This document shows positions 53,923-63,229 of a DNA stretch of 64,000 nt, one piece after another. A model generated the notes under the pieces. It was not told the DNA's origin. It saw only the letters and a list, made by a program, of their open reading frames with translations, and searched no databases. This DNA comes from Streptomyces pyxinicus (GTDB lineage: Bacteria; Actinomycetota; Actinomycetes; Streptomycetales; Streptomycetaceae), in assembly GCF_024753135.1 (NCBI RefSeq), contig NZ_JANUGP010000006.1:1-64000 (forward strand). The letters run 5' to 3'. Both the position numbers and the translations under genes were made by a program. Positions within the stretch are counted from its first letter, which is position 1, and every line of letters begins with the position of its first letter.

Positions 53923-55431
53923 TCAGTCGCGTTTGCAGATGCGGTCCAGGAGGTTGGCGGTGGCCCGCTGCACCCGGGGGTCCACATGGCCGGGGCGGTC
54001 CAGGGCCGGGGACCAGGCGAAGGTGCCCGAGGCGAACACCCAGGCGCCGGACGGGGCCCGGTACAGCGACGTCTCCTGGTGGCGCCGGGCGCCGTCACCG
54101 TCGGTGTAGGGGGAGTGCGCGAGCAGGATGCGCTCGTCGTGCTCGGGCAGGGCGGTGCGCGGGAAGTACCGGTCGGCCTCGCCGGCGACCAGGCCCGGGA
54201 TCTCGTCGCCCTCGTGCGCGCCGGTCGCCTCCCACAGCCAGTGCCCGGCGTTGCGGACGATCAGCGGGTGCGGCTCGGGCACCCGGCCCGCGTACTGGAT
54301 GCCGATCAGCTGCTGCTCGGGCCGGTCGACCTCCCGCCACAGCACCGGCCTTCCGGGGCCCTTGCGCTTGCGGCAGCTGAGCAGCCGGTCCGGGACGCCG
54401 GACGGGGAGGGGCCCAGCTCCACCTGCCAGTACATGGTGTTGGCGGACAGGAAGACCAGCGAGGTGCCCCGGTCGCGGGCGTCCTCGACGGCCCGGCGCA
54501 TGGGCGCCGACCAGTACTCGTCGTGCCCGGGGAAGACCAGGCCCCGGTAGCGGGCCGGGTCGACGCGGCCGGCGTGCAGGTCGCGGGCGTCGGCGTAGGC
54601 GAGGTCGTAGCCGTAGCGCTCGGCCCAGCGGATGAAGTCGTAGGCGTGCCCGACGTGCAGGGGCAGGCCCGCGCCCGCGTAGGGGCGGTCGAAGGAGACC
54701 GTGGTCGCCGCGTCGGCCTCGCCGAGCAGCCGGCCCCGCTCGTCCCAGGCGTGGTAGAGGCTGGCGCCGGTGCGGCCGTCCTCCGGGTACAGGTTGTACG
54801 CCTGCCAGGTGATGTCCGGCAGCAGCAGGAGCAGGTCGGCGGGGTGGTCGTCGCGGACCGTGAACGGCACGTGGGAGCGGTAGCCGTCGGCGGTGGTCAG
54901 GACGGCCACGTAGGCGCCGATGCTCCAGTGCGCGGGTACCTGGAGGCGCCAGGACAGCCACCAGTGGTGGCAGGAGACGGTGCGGTCGGCGGCCAGCGGC
55001 GGCGGCTGGACGATGCCGGACAGCCGGGGGCTGGTGGTGATCTTGGCCGCGCCGTCACCGCCGTAGTGGCCGATGCGGTAGATGTCGACGCTGAACTCCT
55101 GCGGCGGGTCGACCGTGATGTGGAAGTCGATCGCCTCACCCGGGGAGACCGCGCCGGTGGCGGTGAAGCCCTTGATCTGCCGGTGCACGTCGTCCGCCGA
55201 GCGGGGGCCGGGGTCGGCCGGGCGCGGGGCGGGCACGCGGGCGCCGGTCGCCGTCCGGGTGCCGGGCGGCGGCTGCGGGCTCGGGTCGACGTACCAGGGC
55301 ACGACGTGTCCGGTGTCGTCGAAGTACGTCTCGCTGCCGCGCAGCCAGGGCACGGGCCCCTGGCCGAAGGGGTCGGTGACGGCGTGCGCGAGTGCTCCGG
55401 ACTCCCAGCGGCGGATGTGGTCCGAGGCCAT
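53923..55431 (-). CDS. N,N-dimethylformamidase large-subunit-like protein
   Basis: 502 aa. ATG 55431 (MASDHIRRWESGALAHAV) is chosen because GGAG lies five bases upstream and the conserved part begins there. It matches the N,N-dimethylformamidase beta-subunit-like domain: YRIGHYGGDGAAKI, HWWLSWRLQVPAHWSIGAYVAVL, LLLLPDITWQAYNLYP and FPGHDEYWSAPMRRAVEDAR, where an Asp-Glu-Tyr set may bind iron. No small subunit gene is nearby, so amidase activity on dimethylformamide is doubtful. Streptomyces keep this gene next to purC and purD as I recall. Cytosolic, no signal peptide. Confidence 0.75.
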   Translation of the reverse strand: MASDHIRRWESGALAHAVTDPFGQGPVPWLRGSETYFDDTGHVVPWYVDPSPQPPPGTRTATGARVPAPRPADPGPRSADDVHRQIKGFTATGAVSPGEAIDFHITVDPPQEFSVDIYRIGHYGGDGAAKITTSPRLSGIVQPPPLAADRTVSCHHWWLSWRLQVPAHWSIGAYVAVLTTADGYRSHVPFTVRDDHPADLLLLLPDITWQAYNLYPEDGRTGASLYHAWDERGRLLGEADAATTVSFDRPYAGAGLPLHVGHAYDFIRWAERYGYDLAYADARDLHAGRVDPARYRGLVFPGHDEYWSAPMRRAVEDARDRGTSLVFLSANTMYWQVELGPSPSGVPDRLLSCRKRKGPGRPVLWREVDRPEQQLIGIQYAGRVPEPHPLIVRNAGHWLWEATGAHEGDEIPGLVAGEADRYFPRTALPEHDERILLAHSPYTDGDGARRHQETSLYRAPSGAWVFASGTFAWSPALDRPGHVDPRVQRATANLLDRICKRD

Positions 55432-55734
55432 GGTCGCTCCCCTCCCTTGATCCCCCGTGTACGTGTCCAGGCGGTGCTCGACGTCCGGGTGGTGCTCGAC
55501 GCGCCGTGCTCGGTCGGCCGGTGCGGCAGACCGGCGAGTTCGGCCGGCTGGTGCGTTCGGTCGTCGGGCGCGGTGTCGTATGTCGCAAGCCTTTGCCAAC
55601 GGCGTGGCCGCTCCCAGCACATCACATTACGCACCGGCCTCGTCACCAGTCGTTGCGAATTGACCTGAACTGGAAGTCGGCTTTCCGGTACGGCACCGGC
55701 CCCGCCCCTTTGCCGCGCTTCCGTCGGAACCCGG
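55432..55734. other. Intergenic region
   Basis: Just over 300 bases upstream of the dimethylformamidase-like gene. It contains a relatively AT-rich pocket near 55615-55675. On the minus strand TAATGT near 55627 could be a -10. No gene. Confidence 0.4.
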
Positions 55735-57642
55735 TCAGACGAGGCGGACGGGCTTCTCGGCCCGTATCCCGGATCTGGTGAGCCACTCGCGCAGCGGGCC
55801 CGGGTCGCCGTCCTCTATCAGGCTGAGAACCCTGGGCGTCAGATCGGTGGCCCGCTCCCCGCCCAGCAGCAGCGCGGGACCGTCCAGCCAGTCCAGGGCG
55901 GGGGCCGCGCCGACGGTGTCGACTGCGGCGCAGCACACCATCGCCCTGACGTGGTCGGTGAGCAGCTCCCGGCCCGTGCGGGGGGGCTGGAGGGGCGCCG
56001 GGGGCAGCCCACCGCCGTCCCAGAGCGCGCTCTCGGCCTGCCGCCCGTCATCACCGGTCCCTCGCGGCACCAGGGCCTCCTCCCGGGCCAGCTCGGCACT
56101 CAGGCACGCGGCGAGGGCGGCGCTGCGGGGGGTGCCGGGGGCGGGGTCGTCGTCGAAGTCGTCGTCGGGAGCGGCGGGGTGGCTGACGGGGTCGTCGGGA
56201 GCGGCGGGGTGGCCGGCGAGGTCGTCGGGACCGGCAGGGTGGCCGGCGAGGCCGTCAGGACCGGCAGGGTGACTGTCGAGGTCGTCCGGAGCGCCGGGGT
56301 GACTGTCGAGGTCGTCGGGGTGACCGGTGAGTCCGGAGGGGCCGTAGGTGTCGGCGTCGTGGTCGGTCGTCAGGTGGGACAGGACGCGGGCCAGGGTGGG
56401 GCCGCCGGGGTCGGGGAACGCCGGGTCTGCGGACGGGCGGACGCCGAGGGAGTCGAGGACCCGGTGCAGCCGGGCGGCGTCCGCACGCCAGGTGCGGTCC
56501 ACCACCTCCTCCGGGTACGCCTGCCAGTCCACCGGCGCCCAGTCGGGGCCGGGCTCGGCGGGCCCGCCGTGGAAGAGGCGCGCCGCGAGCAGCGAGGTCG
56601 CCTCGTCCACCGCGCCCGGCTCCTCCAGCAGGTCGCAGGCGGGCCGCTCCCCCAGCCGAGCGGCGAAACCCTCGGCGAGGCGGTCGCGCCGGGACAGCTC
56701 GGTGAGCGCCGCCACCACGCCCGCGTCAAGCCGGGCGGGCCAGCGACCCATGCGCCAGGCGGGCAGCGCCACCCTGGTCAGCAGCCGGTCCCAGCCGGCG
56801 TAGGCGAGGCCGACCTGCTCCTGGGCGACGATCCGCAGGCCGTAGTCCACCGACTGCGCCCGCTCGGCCGCGGCCGCCGCCACCCCGCGCTCCATCAGCG
56901 CCGCATGCTCCCGGCAGCCGCGCAACAGCAGCCGGGCGACTCCGCCGAGGACCGCGTGGACGGCACGGGTCAGCGGGCTGCGACGGGGTTTCGAGGCGAC
57001 GGCCACCGCCGCGTCGAGCCCGCGCACGAAGCGCCGGGCGGCGGCTATGTCGGGCTGCGCCGAGGGGCCCGTACCGGCGATGACCGGGGCGAGGACCGCG
57101 CGCAGCTCGCCGACCCGCATCCACCACAGGAACGGGGAGCCGATGACGAGGACGGGCGCGAGCGGCGCCCGGCGGGCGGAGCGGCCCGGCCCGGCTATCT
57201 CGTCGGCCGCCGGACGCGGGGGCGGGCCGTGGGCCGAACGGGTGCGGTCCTCCAGCCAGCTGTCGCAGTCCGGGGTGAGCGCTATGGCCGACGGCGCCGG
57301 CACGTCGAGGCGGTCGGCGAGGTCGCGCACCATCCGGTAGAGGTCAGGGGCGGTCTCCTCGGCGACCGGCACCGTGGGCGTCATGGCGGGCCGGGCGCGG
57401 GCCACCACGAGGGCGATCCCGGCGGCGGCCAGCAGCACCAGCAGCGCGCATCCGCCGACGGCCCAGCGGGCCGCGTCCCAGCCGGGGCCGACGAGGTGCC
57501 CCGTGGCACCGCCGGCCAGCAGGATCACCGCGGCGGCCGCGGGCAGCAGGGCCGCGGCCAGCGCCCGACTCCGGACCCGCAGCACGCCGAGGGCCCGGGA
57601 GCGCGCGGCCTGCGCGCCCATCTCCACACCGATTCCGGTCAC
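55735..57642 (-). CDS. Membrane protein, degenerate M48-like
   Basis: 635 aa from GTG 57642 (an ATG seven codons in is possible). Two membrane helices lie at about 28-50 and 60-82. Residues 97-195 follow the layout of M48 peptidases (LYRMVRDLADRLDVPAPSAIALTP, then FLWWMRVGELRAVLAPVIAG). Where M48 enzymes have HExxH after the VLA, this has PVIAG, so zinc-protease activity should be lost. The rest is helical, with five decapeptide repeats around 440-490 and an acidic patch. Function unknown, perhaps a scaffold derived from a protease. It lies upstream of the dimethylformamidase-like gene, same strand. Confidence 0.6.
   Translation of the reverse strand: MTGIGVEMGAQAARSRALGVLRVRSRALAAALLPAAAAVILLAGGATGHLVGPGWDAARWAVGGCALLVLLAAAGIALVVARARPAMTPTVPVAEETAPDLYRMVRDLADRLDVPAPSAIALTPDCDSWLEDRTRSAHGPPPRPAADEIAGPGRSARRAPLAPVLVIGSPFLWWMRVGELRAVLAPVIAGTGPSAQPDIAAARRFVRGLDAAVAVASKPRRSPLTRAVHAVLGGVARLLLRGCREHAALMERGVAAAAAERAQSVDYGLRIVAQEQVGLAYAGWDRLLTRVALPAWRMGRWPARLDAGVVAALTELSRRDRLAEGFAARLGERPACDLLEEPGAVDEATSLLAARLFHGGPAEPGPDWAPVDWQAYPEEVVDRTWRADAARLHRVLDSLGVRPSADPAFPDPGGPTLARVLSHLTTDHDADTYGPSGLTGHPDDLDSHPGAPDDLDSHPAGPDGLAGHPAGPDDLAGHPAAPDDPVSHPAAPDDDFDDDPAPGTPRSAALAACLSAELAREEALVPRGTGDDGRQAESALWDGGGLPPAPLQPPRTGRELLTDHVRAMVCCAAVDTVGAAPALDWLDGPALLLGGERATDLTPRVLSLIEDGDPGPLREWLTRSGIRAEKPVRLV
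56161..56313 (-). repeat. Decapeptide-coding 30-bp repeat, five copies
   Basis: In-frame units encode DDLDSHPGAP, DDLDSHPAGP, DGLAGHPAGP, DDLAGHPAAP and DDPVSHPAAP. They form a linker in the M48-like membrane protein. Confidence 0.85.
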
Positions 57643-57961
57643 GTGCCGACCTCACCCCCTCCCCTGTCTATGCCGTGCTTCCTGGAGCTGCTCACTCCCC
57701 CACTGTGGCACCCGCCACTGACATCGCAATGCCGGAGGGCCAAGTGCCGGAACACTTGCGCGGCACCCTAGTTGGGGCCCGGGCCCCAGTCAGCCGTATG
57801 GGCGATTGCTCACTCGATGGAATGGCTTTGGTCAGAGGTGGGTGACAGAAAGCAAAGATCGGGCCCCGGATTCACTCCGGGGCCCGTAGGGGTGAGGGGG
57901 CGGCGGGGGGCGGGGGCGGCGCGCTCGCCGAGCGGGGGTCTCTACGCGTCCGTCGCGTCCG
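57643..57961. other. Intergenic region after purD
   Basis: About 320 bases between the membrane-protein start and the purD stop (both minus). It holds the purD terminator at 57860-57886 and otherwise no gene. Confidence 0.5.
57860..57886 (-). terminator. Terminator of purD
   Basis: CGGGCCCCGGA and its complement with a 5-base loop; the minus strand continues GATCTTTGCTTTC. Confidence 0.75.
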
Positions 57962-59254
57962 TCACCCCGCCGTTTCCGCCGTTTCCGCCGTTTCGGCGGC
58001 GCCGGCCGCTTCGGCCGCCTTCGCGGCGATGTCGGTGCGGTGCTGGGAGCCGTCCAGCCGGATCCGGTCCACCGCCCGGTACGCCCGCTCGCGTGCCTCG
58101 GCGAGGTCCGCGCCGCTGGCGGTGACGGACAGCACCCGGCCGCCGGCGCTGACCACCGCGTCGCCGTCCCGCCTGGTCCCGGCGTGCAGAACGTAGGCGT
58201 GCGGGGCGTCCTCGGCGGCCACCTCGTCCAGACCGGTGATCGGGTCGCCGGTGCGCGGGGTGCCGGGGTAGTTGTGCGAGGCGAGGACGACGGTGACGGC
58301 CGCGTCCTCGCTCCAGCGCAGCGGCGGCAGGTCGGCGAGCGTGCCGTCGGCGGCGGCCAGCAGCACACCGGCGAGCGGGGTCCTCAGGCGGGCCAGCACG
58401 ACCTGGGTCTCCGGATCGCCGAAGCGGGCGTTGAACTCGATGACCCGGACGCCGCGCGAGGTGATCGCGAGCCCGGCGTAGAGCAGCCCGGCGAAGGGCG
58501 TGCCGCGCCGGCGCAGCTCGTCCACGGTCGGCTGAAGCACCGTCTCCAGCACCTCGTCGACCAGCTTCGGGTCGGCCCAGGGCAGCGGGGAGTAGGCGCC
58601 CATACCGCCGGTGTTGGGACCCTCGTCGCCGTCCAGGGCGCGCTTGAAGTCCTGGGCCGGCTGGAGCGGTACGACCGTCACGCCGTCGGTGATGGCGAAC
58701 AGGGAGACCTCGGGGCCGTCGAGGAACTCCTCGATGACGACCCGCTCGCAGGCCGCCGCGTGCGCCGCGGCGGCGTCGCGGTCGGTGGTGACGACCACCC
58801 CCTTGCCGGCGGCGAGCCCGTCGTCCTTGACGACATAGGGCGCGCCGAAGGCGTCGAGGGCGGCGGCGGTCTCCTCGGGGGTGGCGCACACGTAGGAACG
58901 GGCGGTCGGCACCCCGGCCGCGGCCATGACGTCCTTGGCGAAGGCCTTGGACCCCTCCAGCTGCGCGGCCTCCCCGGACGGGCCGAACACGGGGATGCCG
59001 GCGGCGCGCACGGCGTCGGCGACACCGGCGACCAGCGGAGCCTCCGGGCCGACGACGACCAGCCCGGCGCCGAGCCTGCCGGCCAGCCCGGCCACCGCGG
59101 CGCCGTCCAGGGCGTCGACGGGGTGCAGCTCGGCGACCTCGGCGATGCCGGCGTTGCCGGGGGCGCAGTACAGCGCGGTGACGTCGGGGTCGAGGGACAG
59201 GGAGCGGCACAGGGCGTGTTCGCGGGCGCCGCTGCCGATGACGAGGACCTTCAC
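57962..59254 (-). CDS. purD: Phosphoribosylamine-glycine ligase
   Basis: 430 aa from GTG 59254 ([15 protein letters not shown]). TAGGCT lies six bases before the GTG without a ribosome-binding site, so leaderless expression is likely. It is an ATP-grasp enzyme: N-domain [10 protein letters not shown] and [14 protein letters not shown]-binding [32 protein letters not shown], and the C-domain [16 protein letters not shown] and [16 protein letters not shown]. It makes GAR from phosphoribosylamine and glycine. The end is an AET tripeptide repeat ([12 protein letters not shown]) made by a 9-bp repeat near 57965-57995. Confidence 0.96.
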   Translation of the reverse strand: MKVLVIGSGAREHALCRSLSLDPDVTALYCAPGNAGIAEVAELHPVDALDGAAVAGLAGRLGAGLVVVGPEAPLVAGVADAVRAAGIPVFGPSGEAAQLEGSKAFAKDVMAAAGVPTARSYVCATPEETAAALDAFGAPYVVKDDGLAAGKGVVVTTDRDAAAAHAAACERVVIEEFLDGPEVSLFAITDGVTVVPLQPAQDFKRALDGDEGPNTGGMGAYSPLPWADPKLVDEVLETVLQPTVDELRRRGTPFAGLLYAGLAITSRGVRVIEFNARFGDPETQVVLARLRTPLAGVLLAAADGTLADLPPLRWSEDAAVTVVLASHNYPGTPRTGDPITGLDEVAAEDAPHAYVLHAGTRRDGDAVVSAGGRVLSVTASGADLAEARERAYRAVDRIRLDGSQHRTDIAAKAAEAAGAAETAETAETAG

Positions 59255-59378
59255 GGGGTCAGCCTACTGGCAAGGTCGCCGAAGCCCGGGGGCCGGGTTT
59301 CCTGGAGCTTCCTCCAATGGGCGCGGCGCACGGGCCGACTCCGCTTCTTTCTCCTCTTCTCCCCGGCTTCTCCCGGCG

Positions 59379-61745
59379 TCACTCGTTGGTGAACTCCTCC
59401 ACGACCGTCGCCCCCAGTTCGCGGACGATCAGGTCGTGGCCGGAGAGGGCCGACTCGTCGAGGTCCGGGTCGTCGTCCTCGGGGGTGTCGTCCTCGGGAG
59501 CGACCGGGACCGGCTCGGGGACGGCCGCGGGTCTGGGGGCGGCCGACGGTCCGGGACCGGTAGCGGAGCCGCCCTGGGGGGCCGGGGGCTGCGGGGACGA
59601 AGCGGGCGCGGGGGGCCGGGGTGCGGCCGGGGCGCCGTAGCTCGCGCCGCCGTAACCGCTGCCGCCGCCACCGCCGGGGGCACCGCCGTAACCGCCCCCA
59701 CCTCCGGCGCTGCCTCCGCTTCCGCTTCCGCCTCCACCGAAGCCGGACGAGCCGCCGGACGCCGCTGCGGGGCCGCCGCCGGACGGGTCGACCACCGCGT
59801 CGATCTTCCACTGCACGTTGAACTGCTCGGCCAGCGCCTGCCGCAGCACGTCCTCGCTGCCACCGCTCGTGAAGGTGTCCCGGGCCCCGGCATTGACGAA
59901 GCCGACCTGCAGGGTGGTGCCGTCGAAGCCGGTGACCTGGGCGTTCTGGCTCAGCAGGATCCAGGTGAAGCGCCGCCGGTTCTTGACGGCCTCCAGGATG
60001 TTCGGCCAGAGCGTACGGGGATCGAGGCCGCCGGCGGGAGCGGTGACCGGGGCCGCGGACTGGGGCTGGGCCGGCGCGGACTGCTGTGGCGCGGGGGCGG
60101 GGGGCCGACCGGGTGCCGGTTCCTGGCCACCGCCCTGCCCCTGCGGACCGCCCGCCGCGGCGGCTGTGGGCCAGCCACCGGGACGCCGTCCGCCACCGGC
60201 GGGGGCGGCGGTGGGCCAGGCGCCCGGGGCAGGGGCGGGGGACGTCGGAGCGGGGGTCGGCTCCACGGGCGCGGGAGCGGGAGCGGCTGCGGCGGGCGTG
60301 ACAGGGACAGAAGCGGGAGCAGCGGCGGGGGCGGGAGTCCCCACGTCAGCCGCGCCCTCCGGGCTCTGCGCACCCTGCGAACCCTCCGGACCCCCTGGGC
60401 CACCCGGCCCGCCGGTAGCGCGTACCGCCGCCCGAGCAGCGGCGGGCCCACCGCGGGGCGGCACGGGAGCGGCACCGCCGGGACCACCACCCTGGGAGAC
60501 CGCACCCCCCTGCACGGGGCCTTGTACGTGGGCGTCGGGCCCGGGAACGTACCCCATGGCGGGCGCGCCGCTGCCGCTCGCGAAGCTGACGCCCCGCTCC
60601 AGGCGGTCGAGCCGGGCCATGAGGGAGCGCTCGTCGCCGTAGGCGGCCGGGAGCAGCACGCGCGCGCAGATCAGTTCGAGCTGGAGGCGGGGTGAGTTGG
60701 CGCCGCGCATCTCGGTCAGGCCGTCGTTGACGAGGTCGGCGGCGCGGCTCAGCTCGGCTGCGCCGAAGGTGGAGGCCTGGGCCTGCATGCGCTCCAGGAC
60801 ATCGGCCGGGGCATCGATGAGCCCCTTCTCGACGGCGTCCGGCACGGCGGCGAGGATCACCAGATCCCGCAGCCGCTCCAGCAGGTCGGCGACGAAGCGG
60901 CGCGGATCGTTGCCGCCCTCGATGATGCGGTCGACGACCTCGAAGGCGGCGGCGCCGTCACCGGTGGCGAAGGCCTCCACGACGGAGTCGAGGAGGGAGC
61001 CGTCGGTGTAGCCGAGGAGGGAGGTGGCCATGGCGTATGTCACACCCTCCTCGCGCGCGCCGGCGAGGAGCTGGTCCATGACGGACATGGAGTCACGCAC
61101 GGATCCGGCGCCCGAGCGCACGACGAGGGGCAGGACGCCCTCGTCGACGGGGATGTCCTCGCGCCCGCAGACCTCGGCGAGGTAGTCGCGCAGGGTGCCG
61201 GGCGGTACGAGCCGGAAGGGGTAGTGGTGGGTCCGGGACCGGATGGTGCCGATGACCTTCTCGGGCTCGGTGGTGGCGAAGATGAACTTGAGGTGCTCGG
61301 GGGGCTCCTCGACGACCTTGAGCAGGGCGTTGAAGCCGGCCGACGTGACCATGTGGGCCTCGTCGATGATGTAGATCTTGTAGCGGCTGCTCGCGGGCCC
61401 GAAGAAGGCCTTTTCGCGCAGCTCACGGGCGTCGTCCACGCCACCGTGGGAGGCGGCGTCGATCTCGATGACGTCGATCGAACCCGGGCCGTTCCTGGCC
61501 AGGTCGAGGCAGGACTGGCACTCGCCGCAGGGGGTCGGGGTGGGACCCTGCTCGCAGTTCAGGCAGCGGGCGAGGATGCGCGCGCTGGTGGTCTTCCCGC
61601 AACCGCGCGGCCCGCTGAACAGGTACGCGTGATTGACCCGGTTGTTCCGCAGCGCCTGCTGCAACGGGTCGGTGACATGCTCCTGCCCGATGACCTCGGC
61701 AAAGGTCTCGGGACGGTAGCGGCGGTACAGCGCGAGAGACGACAC
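59379..61745 (-). CDS. dnaX: DNA polymerase III subunit gamma/tau
   Basis: 788 aa from GTG 61745 (MSSLALYRRYRPETFAEVIGQEHV). AAA+ clamp-loader module: Walker A GPRGCGKT near 46-53, a Cys4 zinc site in ARCLNCEQGPTPTPCGECQSC, Walker B IYIIDEAHMV, and SRTHHYPFRLVPPG. Domain III ends near residue 400. The tail is Pro/Ala/Gly-rich low complexity to about 620, then a compact segment near 620-700 (TLWPNILEAVKNRRRFTWILLSQN), Gly/Ser-rich repeats, and an acidic C-terminus. It forms the clamp-loader core of the replisome. No frameshift signal for a short gamma form was identified. Confidence 0.95.
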   Translation of the reverse strand: MSSLALYRRYRPETFAEVIGQEHVTDPLQQALRNNRVNHAYLFSGPRGCGKTTSARILARCLNCEQGPTPTPCGECQSCLDLARNGPGSIDVIEIDAASHGGVDDARELREKAFFGPASSRYKIYIIDEAHMVTSAGFNALLKVVEEPPEHLKFIFATTEPEKVIGTIRSRTHHYPFRLVPPGTLRDYLAEVCGREDIPVDEGVLPLVVRSGAGSVRDSMSVMDQLLAGAREEGVTYAMATSLLGYTDGSLLDSVVEAFATGDGAAAFEVVDRIIEGGNDPRRFVADLLERLRDLVILAAVPDAVEKGLIDAPADVLERMQAQASTFGAAELSRAADLVNDGLTEMRGANSPRLQLELICARVLLPAAYGDERSLMARLDRLERGVSFASGSGAPAMGYVPGPDAHVQGPVQGGAVSQGGGPGGAAPVPPRGGPAAARAAVRATGGPGGPGGPEGSQGAQSPEGAADVGTPAPAAAPASVPVTPAAAAPAPAPVEPTPAPTSPAPAPGAWPTAAPAGGGRRPGGWPTAAAAGGPQGQGGGQEPAPGRPPAPAPQQSAPAQPQSAAPVTAPAGGLDPRTLWPNILEAVKNRRRFTWILLSQNAQVTGFDGTTLQVGFVNAGARDTFTSGGSEDVLRQALAEQFNVQWKIDAVVDPSGGGPAAASGGSSGFGGGGSGSGGSAGGGGGYGGAPGGGGGSGYGGASYGAPAAPRPPAPASSPQPPAPQGGSATGPGPSAAPRPAAVPEPVPVAPEDDTPEDDDPDLDESALSGHDLIVRELGATVVEEFTNE

Positions 61746-61805
61746 GCATACGAGGTTAATGGGGGCCACCGACAACGGGCTCCGCCCGCACACCCCGGAA
61801 ACGCA

Positions 61806-61902
61806 AGGGCCCCCCACGCACCCGCCAGAGCCGACCTACCCTTGCTGCCTTCCGGCCCTGGGGGAGTTCAGTCAGATAGCGCCGCGTGAGGGGCTGTGTC
61901 CC
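61806..61902 (-). ncRNA. ffs: Signal recognition particle RNA, small type
   Basis: Minus strand carries the SRP core: CCCAGGGCCGGAAGGCAGCA and AAGGGTAGGTCGGCTC, that is the GGAAG apical tetraloop stem and the conserved GCAAGG internal loop bound by Ffh M-domain. Outer arms CCCCTCACGCGGC and GGGTGCGTGGGG pair. It lies just upstream of dnaX, as in many actinobacteria. Ends are approximate. Confidence 0.92.
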
Positions 61903-61996
61903 ACAGTACCCGATCGCGGCCACCACTCAGTACCCCGGCCCCGACCGGCGACAACGGGTTCGCGAGCACTCCCCTCGGTCATGTAATGTTCCCACC

Positions 61997-62081
61997 GGAG
62001 GATTCGCCTAGAGGCCTAGGGCGCACGCTTGGAAAGCGTGTTGGGGGCAACCCCTCACGAGTTCGAATCTCGTATCCTCCG
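61997..62081 (+). tRNA. tRNA-Ser (GGA)
   Basis: 85 nt class II tRNA with a long variable arm (GTTGGGGGCAACCCCTCAC region), loop TTGGAAA, acceptor GGAGGAT/ATCCTCC, and genomically encoded CCA at 62082-62084. Confidence 0.95.
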
Positions 62082-62103
62082 CCAGTGCCTCACCGGGCAC
62101 GAT

Positions 62104-62141
62104 GTCGAAGGGCCCCGCTGCTTGCAGTGGGGCCCTTCGAC
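62104..62141 (+). terminator. Terminator after tRNA-Ser
   Basis: A 17-bp stem (GTCGAAGGGCCCCGCTG paired, one G-U) with CTTG tetraloop, 20 bases after the tRNA. Confidence 0.8.
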
Positions 62142-63100
62142 GTTGGCGGCTGCCGGGTTGCCATTGCAGCGATCTGACCGCGAAAGGCTCTCCGCGCCGA
62201 GAAGACTGGCCTGGTTCTTCTCCCCCCGGGTTGCTCCGGCAAGGTGCCACGCATGGTGCCTCCGAGAAGACACGCAGGGTCGGGCGGGCCGAAGCCGACA
62301 GAAGATGCGCGATCTGCCGCAGTGAGCTGATCACCCCGGGAACGGGAACGGACTGTGCCGATCCGCCCGCGCTCACTGAAGGACGCATGTCGTGCCCCGG
62401 CCCAAGGGTGGCCCAGAGGACAGGGAACCTCGACGACGACTCCATGCACGGCCACACGATTCTGCTGCTGCGCAGTGATCAACAAGGCCACTTCGCGGTT
62501 GAGCGATTCAGGAAGATCAAGGGGCGGGGCGGCACGCCTCTTGGGTCCGTCGCGCTGTGGACGAGAACACCGCCGACGGGCCGAGGCCCGTCCCCGACCG
62601 GACTTCCCACTGCCTCGGGTGCCGGCACTGATCACTCGCGGCAACCCGCTGCAAAACGTGCGGGCGTTGCACGAGATCACCGAGCAAGTGGAGGACATGA
62701 CCGATGAGTTCATCCGACGAGGAGCCCGGCAAGCTGTGGGTGATCCTGTACGAGCGAGCCTTCCGCTAGCTCGTCGGCGGCCAGACACTCCCGTCGGCGC
62801 TCACCGAACTTCGCCGAGGTGCGGCGCCGCCGAATCGGCCAAGAGGTCAACACCGTGGGATTGGTCAAGGTGCATGACCTCGATCCGAACCCCCGCCCCT
62901 TCGGCACGAGCACCGCTCGGACTGAGCGGAGGCTGATCCCCAAGTGGTCTTACTTCTGGCCTCGTTCGCCCTCGACTGTCAGGGTTCAGGAACTCAAGGC
63001 TGCGGCCAGAGCCGAGGGGCACGTACACGAGGACCAAGGGGACGGGGATAAGCAGTCACCCGCTTCGGGCGGGCAGGGCGATCTGAAAGGCGCTGGCCTC
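62142..63100. other. Unassigned, apparently decayed accessory region
   Basis: About 1 kb with no full-length gene. GC is lower than in the core, and short protein-like fragments appear in different plus frames, such as ITRGNPLQNVRALHEITEQ near 62630-62690 and DEEPGKLWVILYERAFR ending with a stop near 62770. They do not join into one frame. It may be remnants of genes between the tRNA-Ser and the CRISPR array. I recognise none. Confidence 0.5.
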
Positions 63101-63229
63101 GTAGTTGAGAAAATGGGGAGTTGGGATGTGACAGAGGTGGGTGAAATGCCGCCTTTGTGCGATAGGTCGGAGTTTGGCAAAGTGGGTAAAATCAGGCACC
63201 AGGCGGTATGACATCGCAGGTCAGCTCCG
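63101..63229 (+). promoter_or_regulatory. Probable CRISPR leader
   Basis: The 130 bases before the first repeat are AT-richer than the surroundings and include GAGAAAATGGGGAG, TTTGGCAAAGTGGGTAAAAT and, next to repeat 1, CAGGTCAGCTCCG. Repeat orientation (G-CCCCGC...GCGGGG, like E. coli type I-E) also places the leader on the left. TAAAAT could be a -10. Confidence 0.55.
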
